A stretch of DNA of 64,000 bases from Haloferula sp. BvORR071 (lineage in GTDB: Bacteria > Verrucomicrobiota > Verrucomicrobiia > Verrucomicrobiales > Akkermansiaceae). Position numbers and translations under genes: made by a program. The stretch's first letter is position 1. Each line of letters starts with the position of its first letter. The DNA lies in assembly GCF_000739615.1 (NCBI RefSeq), contig NZ_BATP01000040.1, forward strand, positions 110,433 through 174,432, written 5' to 3'. Positions 60,301-64,000 of this stretch are shown piece after piece. The notes beneath the pieces were generated by a model. The model searched no databases and was not told the origin of the DNA. It saw nothing but the letters and a program-made list of their open reading frames with translations.

Positions 60301-62218
60301 TCAGGTCGAGGCGCCCGGCGTCCACGTAAACCGTGCCCGCCAAGGTGTTGTTGCCCGTCAGGTTCACGCTGCCAGCACCGGTCTTTCGCAGATCCAGCGT
60401 GCCAGCGAGGCCGGCGGTGATCGTCCGCGAGCCGCTTGGCTGGCTGAGCTCCAGCATGCCGCCGCCAAGGCTATCCGTGAGCGAAAGCGTGCCGGTGCCA
60501 GTGATAGGAGCGGTCAGAACGCTGGTCGTGCCGTTGAGGTCGAAGGTCGAGGTGGTCGACGCATTGGCGACCATCGGCGTGGCCAAGGTGGTGGCATTGG
60601 CCGCCACGATCTTGCCGCCATTGAGGTACACGAAGTCGTTCGTCCCGGCGGCGAGCGTGCCGCGGGTGCCGATCTCGAAGGTCCCGTTGGGGGACAGAGT
60701 GAAGGTCGAAGCCGAGTTGCCCGTGCCTGCACGGCTCTGGTCAAACTGAAGACCCGGGGCCTTCAAGACCGCAGGACCAGCACCGCCGCCGACGGTCATC
60801 GCTCCGGCACCGTCCCAGCCAACGCTGATGAGCTGGGCCGCGCCGGTGTTGGCATTCAGGCCGCTTGCATCAAGCGTACCGCCGGAGAGGTTGTAGATAG
60901 AGCCCGGGGTCAGACCGTTCGCCCAGTGGCCGAGACGGAAGCCGCTGCTGCCGCTGGCCAAGGTCACGGTGCCACCGCTCTGGTTGACCACGCCTGCCGT
61001 ATTGGCGCCGTCGCCGATGTTGAAGAAACTGGTGCCCAGCAGCGAGCCCGGCAGAATGTTGAGGTTGCCGACCACTGCCGTGGCACTGTTGGCCGGGGTG
61101 CTCGTCACGCTGACCGTGCCGAAGAGGGCATCGGCGCCGCTCGCCAGGTTGATCGCACCGGAGTTCACGCGCAGGCTGCCGCTGTTATTGGCGGGGCCGG
61201 CAGCGTTGTTGATGGTGAGCACGTCGCCGGAGTCCGTTCCTTGCCAGGCCAGCACGGATCCGGTGTTCGCGAAGATCACCGGCGTCGCCAGCGTCATGGA
61301 GCCATCGAGTTGATAGCGGAGCGTGCCCGCGCCACTTCCGTCACCCAAGGTCACAGAGGCGACATTGGGAATCAGGTTGGTCGTGGTGGTGCCGTTGCCC
61401 ACCTGGACGGTGCCGCGTTCGATCAGCAAGCCACCGGAGAAACCAGTTCCGTCGCCGGTCAGGATCGCGGTGCCGCCATCGGTGCGGCGGATATTACCGG
61501 TGCCGCTGAGAGTGCCGCTGAGCGTGGAGTTGGCCGCACCGTAGTTCCGCAGCACGCCACCGGACACTACGGCCTCGATGTTGCGGGTGAAGTTGCCCGT
61601 CGTGTTGAAGACGATACCACCGCCGTCGAGGATGATCTTGTTCGCCGCATTCCCGAAGTTCGAGGTGTAGCCGACGACACCCGAGCTGATGGTCACATCG
61701 CCGGTGAAGGTATTCGTGCCGGTCAGCGCGAAGATCACGTTCGAGCCACCGCCGGTATTCGTGGTGTCACCGTTCACGGCGAGGTTGAGCGGGCCGGTGC
61801 CGGTCACCGCCGAGGTCCAGGTGAGCGAGCGGCCGGTGGCGGCACCCACGACGGAGGTGTTGAAGACCGAGCCGCCGGTGATGTCGATCGAGCCGCCGGT
61901 GATGTTCACCATGCCCGCTTCCTTGAGCTGGATGAGGGGTGTTGCGACAGTGCCCGTGATCGTCACCGCCTTGGTGCCAACACCATCCGTGCCCGCGGAG
62001 AAAATCGCCGATTGGCCGTTGGTCCATGCCACGGTCGCGCTGGCACCCGTCACATCGGTGGTCCAGGTCGTCCCGGTATTCCAAGCACCGGCCGCATTGC
62101 CGGAGCCGGCGGTCGCACCATTGGTGTCGAAGTAGAGGTCAGCCGCCGTGGCGGGGAGAAGAGACGCGCTGGCCGTTAGGAGCGCGGCCCGGAGGATCGA
62201 AGCACGGTTGAGAAACAT
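57380..62218 (-). CDS. Giant PATR-repeat secreted protein with PA14-like domain
   Basis: A 1612-residue exported protein. Signal peptide NRASILRAALLTASASLLPATA, then DLYFDTNGATAGSGN. Its first 480 residues parallel those of the protein at 48925-53808 (matching blocks GRSLTWTS, TGTNTFTGDVTISSG, IILDGGGI, RRTDGG, IRLGHWANG-type). At least six PATR repeats follow. Around residues 1230-1320 (DNA about 58260-58530) lies a PA14-like unit: GFIYLTAGQWSFGENFDDGA, SIVVNGTQLF and DDGWYSIDVRAYQG. The C-terminus matches that of the neighbour at 54048-57143 (SDGDRIPNGIEFVIGGDP, VTVKIPRALA, FGRLTADVP). PA14 units usually bind carbohydrate, so a glycan-binding surface fibre is plausible. Confidence 0.9.
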   Translation of the reverse strand: MFLNRASILRAALLTASASLLPATAADLYFDTNGATAGSGNAAGAWNTGTTWTTDVTGASATVAWTNGQSAIFSAGTDGVGTKAVTITGTVATPLIQLKEAGMVNITGGSIDITGGSVFNTSVVGAATGRSLTWTSAVTGTGPLNLAVNGDTTNTGGGSNVIFALTGTNTFTGDVTISSGVVGYTSNFGNAANKIILDGGGIVFNTTGNFTRNIEAVVSGGVLRNYGAANSTLSGTLSGTGNIRRTDGGTAILTGDGTGFSGGLLIERGTVQVGNGTTTTNLIPNVASVTLGDGSGAGTLRYQLDGSMTLATPVIFANTGSVLAWQGTDSGDVLTINNAAGPANNSGSLRVNSGAINLASGADALFGTVSVTSTPANSATAVVGNLNILPGSLLGTSFFNIGDGANTAGVVNQSGGTVTLASGSSGFRLGHWANGLTPGSIYNLSGGTLDASGLNANTGAAQLISVGWDGAGAMTVGGGAGPAVLKAPGLQFDQSRAGTGNSASTFTLSPNGTFEIGTRGTLAAGTNDFVYLNGGKIVAANATTLATPMVANASTTSTFDLNGTTSVLTAPITGTGTLSLTDSLGGGMLELSQPSGSRTITAGLAGTLDLRKTGAGSVNLTGNNTLAGTVYVDAGRLDLNGTNAIKVDVNDGVTFGGEGSTTGTLSLGVSGGANLAVDPTTPGAFHAGGGLSLNGINNIALSVPFSGTTNILTYGGSLTGNLSNLALPGQANYRSASVNFSPGVISLTINNKDLVWTGTGGGLWDLNTTGGFNDAGAAANNFFWGDNTRFDDTAAVTAVAITGELAPGKITVDADTNAFTITGGAGNFISGIGSLYKTGSSTLTINAPNTFSGGTIISEGAIAVTGTNGGLGTGSVTLGDAATGASSVSLLLGNGRGMANPITVSSLATGQAIIGFAGTGVNYTEFTGPVALQRDVTLRSGTTDRLHFGGVISGTGNLTIDGGKRVTMSGSNTFTGNVAIRDAGTIFQTFGGNPIPDASSVDVGPDAIFQVYTSETMGALTGTGFMQPIAGKPTLTVGSGNASGTFAGTLRPQGSDHLNITKTGTGTETFSGSIQSPGSFTVSGGILELTGTAAFGRNLQAGSAMPTRALQGTSGTIRVAGSSADVTLRRNSTGLTAGITLAGGTTTVGHNLALATAPVTINGGSLRFDNSGTYFTALANSVLTAGTLSSDTTTNNLATLHAVTGDVVPGATTHIYNGFIYLTAGQWSFGENFDDGASIVVNGTQLFNDAVYNTTTTGTFNAPDDGWYSIDVRAYQGAGAAGGNGAWGTAGIGIGIRKGASSTDVADYVALTDGALGTRLVSVNSFSFSNTVALTGTGTFDTSTMVGQPGVAGSDGNGTGGDVTLTGVISGAGSLVKSGTGTLVLAATNTYTGNTTVNGGRLTLGTASLADASDVSIAAGAILNLTHGANDTVHSLFINGVGMAPGTYNATTNPASFSGSGSLVVTTAGSGGTPYGNWATANGITGAGGNVDSDGDRIPNGIEFVIGGDPSGPGSASSALLPTVTTDANYLTIVYRRADASVTYNPRVQYSTALAQGGWTNAVNGQPSGTPVVITEENDAFATGIDRVTVKIPRALAAPGTKLFGRLTADVP

Positions 62219-62541
62219 TTTTAGGTTGTTGTGAGGTCGGTAACCCCTGCAACATGGATTTTTCGGGCACTTTTTGAATCAAAATATGATTTTTACAGCA
62301 AATTGATCTGAGGTGACGCGTTTGATTGCACAACTATGGCCGAATATTGGAAAATCAGTGCTTTTACGCCGCAGCAACGATGTCGGTATAATGTAAAGTT
62401 TGCCGAAAAAGCGGCAAAAATGCGCAGTCCGTGGCCGCTTGGCGCGCAAATGAGGGGGCGCGCTGCCTTGGAACCGCTACCCGGTTCTGTCCTACATCCC
62501 GCCATCTCCGGCACCTGTCGGCATGAGCGCCGCCGGGGAAC
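62219..62541. other. AT-rich intergenic region upstream of the third giant gene
   Basis: The 320 bases between this giant gene and the small gene at 62542 hold no gene. They are far less GC-rich than the rest. The minus-strand promoter for the giant gene is expected here; a plus-strand TATAAT lies at 62387-62392 without a convincing -35 box. The 19-bp motif at 62301-62319 is listed separately. Confidence 0.4.
62301..62319 (-). promoter_or_regulatory. Upstream motif shared by two giant PATR genes, copy 2
   Basis: Plus-strand AATTGATCTGAGGTGACGC, 83 bp upstream of the start at 62218. It matches 15 of 19 bases with 53886-53904, at almost the same distance. Both are followed by an AT-rich stretch with AATCA-type boxes. 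The middle giant gene (start at 57143) lacks it. Confidence 0.4.
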
Positions 62542-62838
62542 TTAGGACGCCAGCGCACGCGCGATCTCCAGCCACTCGTCTTCGAGTGACAGGCCGCGCG
62601 CCGGCACCGGCTTGCGGGCCCGCGCATACCAGTAGGCCGCGTTGCCCTGGTCACCTTCCTCGCGATGCAGCCACGCATGGATCCATGCACCCGCCGGATC
62701 GGGCAGGTTCTGGCAGTCGTCATGGGCCTCATCCCAGTGGCCCGCGCGTGCCAGCCACAGGACCCGCAACTCCGCGCTCAGTTCAGCGGGAGGCGTGCTG
62801 TCAGTCGTGGCAGAGCGGGCGAGGCTTTCGGCGTCCAT
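62542..62838 (-). CDS. Small hypothetical protein
   Basis: A 98-residue helical protein, with RVLWLARAGHWDEAHDDCQNL, AGAWIHAWLHREEGDQGNAAYWYARA and LEDEWLEIARALAS. The pattern A-G-x-W-x-x-A-H ... G-x-x-x-x-A-x-Y-W-Y-x-R-A resembles one pair of TPR helices. The start is the ATG at 62838; the frame is open back to 63711 but there lies opposite the exported protein gene. It is divergent from that gene with about 57 bases between starts. Function unknown. Confidence 0.65.
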   Translation of the reverse strand: MDAESLARSATTDSTPPAELSAELRVLWLARAGHWDEAHDDCQNLPDPAGAWIHAWLHREEGDQGNAAYWYARARKPVPARGLSLEDEWLEIARALAS

Positions 62839-62895
62839 GGATGTGAAGGAAACGCCTCGCAAATTAGGCGGCAGGCGTCTTTCTCCAAGGCTGTC

Positions 62896-63696
62896 ATGAA
62901 GGCGATGTTTCCACTGCTTCTCTGCTCCGCATTGCCTTTGTTCGCCGCCGAATTGCCCCAGCTCACCAAGGAGCCTTGGCTCGGCATGTACGCCGGTATG
63001 GAGACGCGCGACTATCGCTTCCGCATCAAGCGGAGTGGTGAAGCGGAGCTTATCCTCAGGAAGCAAAAGGGCGATCTCATGACCGACAAATATGCGATCC
63101 GCTTCGTGCCCTTGATCGAGGACCTCACTCCGGATGGCAAGGTCGTCAGCAAGACCGTGCCGGACACCGGCTGGGAGGCGGTGACACCCGCCACGGCGGA
63201 TGCGAAGAAGCTCACCTTCCGCGGCACGGTCGCGGGTGACGCCAGCTTCGAGGTGAATTTGGAAATGGAAAAGGGCGTGATCAGCGCCGGCGGCAAGCTG
63301 CTGGAAACGGGCAAGCTCAACAACCCCCGCTTCGTGATGCGGGTCATGGTCCCGAACCTTTACGTCTACGACAAGGACCCCGGGAAGCTGAAGGAGAAGG
63401 TGAAGAAGGACCGCATGGATTTCCTCCGCACCAATGGCAAGAAGATGAAGCTCGAGCTGGTCGAGGCCGTGGACGCGGAGACCCCGGAAGTCAGCGGTCC
63501 GGGCCTCACCCAGGCACGCATCGAGATGGCCGGCTTGGACGGTCATCGTCTTGACGTGGCCACCACTACCGGCGGGTCCTTCGAGCTTTGGAACCGCGAG
63601 GCGAAGGCCTTGATCGAAGGCTTTACCCTGGGCTGGAAGCACGACCCGGCGAAGGATCCCGATGGCAAGGCGCGGCTCACGGTCCAAGTGAAGTAA
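62896..63696 (+). CDS. Hypothetical exported protein
   Basis: A 266-residue exported protein with a signal peptide (MKAMFPLLLCSALPLFAAE). It is beta-rich: YRFRIKRSGEAELILRKQKGD, KLTFRGTVAGDASFEVNLEMEKG, NPRFVMRVMVPNLYVYD, LDVATTTGGSFELWN and a final GKARLTVQVK. A highly charged helix (KLKEKVKKDRMDFLRTNGKKMKLEL) interrupts the strands. The only cysteine lies in the signal peptide. No family is recognised; similar exported beta-sandwich proteins occur in Verrucomicrobiota. The palindromic element begins 164 bases after the stop. Confidence 0.7.
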   Translation: MKAMFPLLLCSALPLFAAELPQLTKEPWLGMYAGMETRDYRFRIKRSGEAELILRKQKGDLMTDKYAIRFVPLIEDLTPDGKVVSKTVPDTGWEAVTPATADAKKLTFRGTVAGDASFEVNLEMEKGVISAGGKLLETGKLNNPRFVMRVMVPNLYVYDKDPGKLKEKVKKDRMDFLRTNGKKMKLELVEAVDAETPEVSGPGLTQARIEMAGLDGHRLDVATTTGGSFELWNREAKALIEGFTLGWKHDPAKDPDGKARLTVQVK

Positions 63697-63859
63697 TGTC
63701 GGACCCAGCACCGGATGGCGTCTTCTAACAGATTAGCAGGTGCCCTTTGCTGCAAGCGGGTGACCTTTCACTCTCGAAGGCTGTCTGGAATGGCACTCAG
63801 TTAAGGCGGTTTCCGTAGCCGGGCGCTCCAGCAGATGCCGAATCCAGGGAGCGTCCTAT

Positions 63860-64000
63860 GGAGTGCGGTGGCACGACACCGCTTTGGCTGCGGGGGCGCT
63901 GGCATTCTTCAATTCGTAGCCCTTTCCCGCAGCGTGAACGAAGCGCCCACTGCCAGGCTCACTCCCGGATAGTCCGGAGCCGTTTGCCGCAACATCACCA
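63860..64000. repeat. Palindromic element family P, copy cut by the window edge
   Basis: Starts with the same 30-bp end as the element at 38471 (GGAGTGCGGTGGCACGACAC through GCTTTGGCT, 63860-63889). It matches the reverse complement of that element's second end at all 30 bases. The interior keeps blocks of the full copy (CGAAGCGC, CTCAC, AGCCGT, AACATC). By comparison, its closing end should lie 20-40 bases past the window. The bases 63697-63859 before it hold no gene. Confidence 0.85.

Noticed and set aside
57236..62179. Very long open frames on the plus strand opposite the giant genes (960 and 672 residues), with others opposite 22-26 kb and 50-52 kb
   Set aside because: They are Arg/Ala/Gly-rich antisense shadows of GC-rich minus-strand genes, and their translations show no domain. 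The minus-strand frames have signal peptides and PATR repeats.
62387..62392. TATAAT as a plus-strand promoter at 62387
   Set aside because: No matching -35 box at 16-18 bases, and the next plus-strand gene is about 500 bases away. It may be chance in AT-rich DNA.
1..64000. Prophage, integrase, insertion sequence or CRISPR array
   Set aside because: No transposase, integrase, capsid or Cas gene and no regularly spaced repeats were found. The repeats are palindromes between genes or protein repeats inside PATR genes.

Overview
The window is GC-rich, almost fully coding DNA from a free-living Gram-negative bacterium, most likely Verrucomicrobiota (Verrucomicrobiales; Luteolibacter or Haloferula-like, by inference). 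Reasons: giant secreted proteins built from autotransporter-associated beta-strand (PATR) repeats, PEP-CTERM sorting tails, a CotH/lamin-tail secreted protein, a DUF1080 protein, a Tat-exported Gfo/Idh/MocA oxidoreductase, GH97, SHD1-domain secreted proteins, and DUF4279. No rRNA, tRNA, CRISPR, phage or transposase gene was found.

Layout. 0-5 kb: housekeeping genes (DAHP synthase, TlyA rRNA methyltransferase, NAD kinase, aminopeptidase P). 5-13 kb: two large exported proteins on the minus strand (CotH/LTD protein; tricorn-like S41 protease). 13-18.6 kb: small plus-strand genes, including an SRPBCC gene broken by one amber codon, followed by a tightly overlapping trio (PPM1-like methyltransferase, FAD oxidase, CREST-like membrane protein). 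18.7-22 kb: a DUF1194 PEP-CTERM protein overlapping a membrane protein, and a DUF1080 protein. 22-31 kb: a PATR-repeat protein, a 7TMR-DISM histidine kinase with a LuxR-type regulator, and two exported helical proteins. 30.5-38 kb: metabolic and small exported proteins (aminotransferase, EF-hand, beta-propeller, VOC, Gfo/Idh/MocA, amidohydrolase). 38.5-43 kb: Rieske protein, lone ABC ATPase, and an exported pair (SHD1 plus degenerate peptidase; duplicated SHD1-retropepsin). 43-48 kb: a minus-strand run U32 (RlhA-type), YjbR, GH97, with a divergent HslR-like S4 gene. 48.9-62.2 kb: three tandem giant PATR genes on the minus strand that share modules. The end holds two small genes and the start of a palindromic repeat.

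The main unexplained layer is non-coding. Gene junctions carry several families of palindromic repeats. One family has four copies, each directly after at least one gene, three of them at convergent junctions. A second is an element of about 180 bp with 30-bp inverted ends (one full copy, one running off the window). Two more are large inverted repeats seen once. The hexamer TGTTAG/CTAACA recurs in all frames and between genes. Two of the three giant genes share a 19-bp motif about 80 bp upstream of the start codon. The most system-like gene sets are the giant-gene locus and the exported SHD1/retropepsin/degenerate-peptidase pair.
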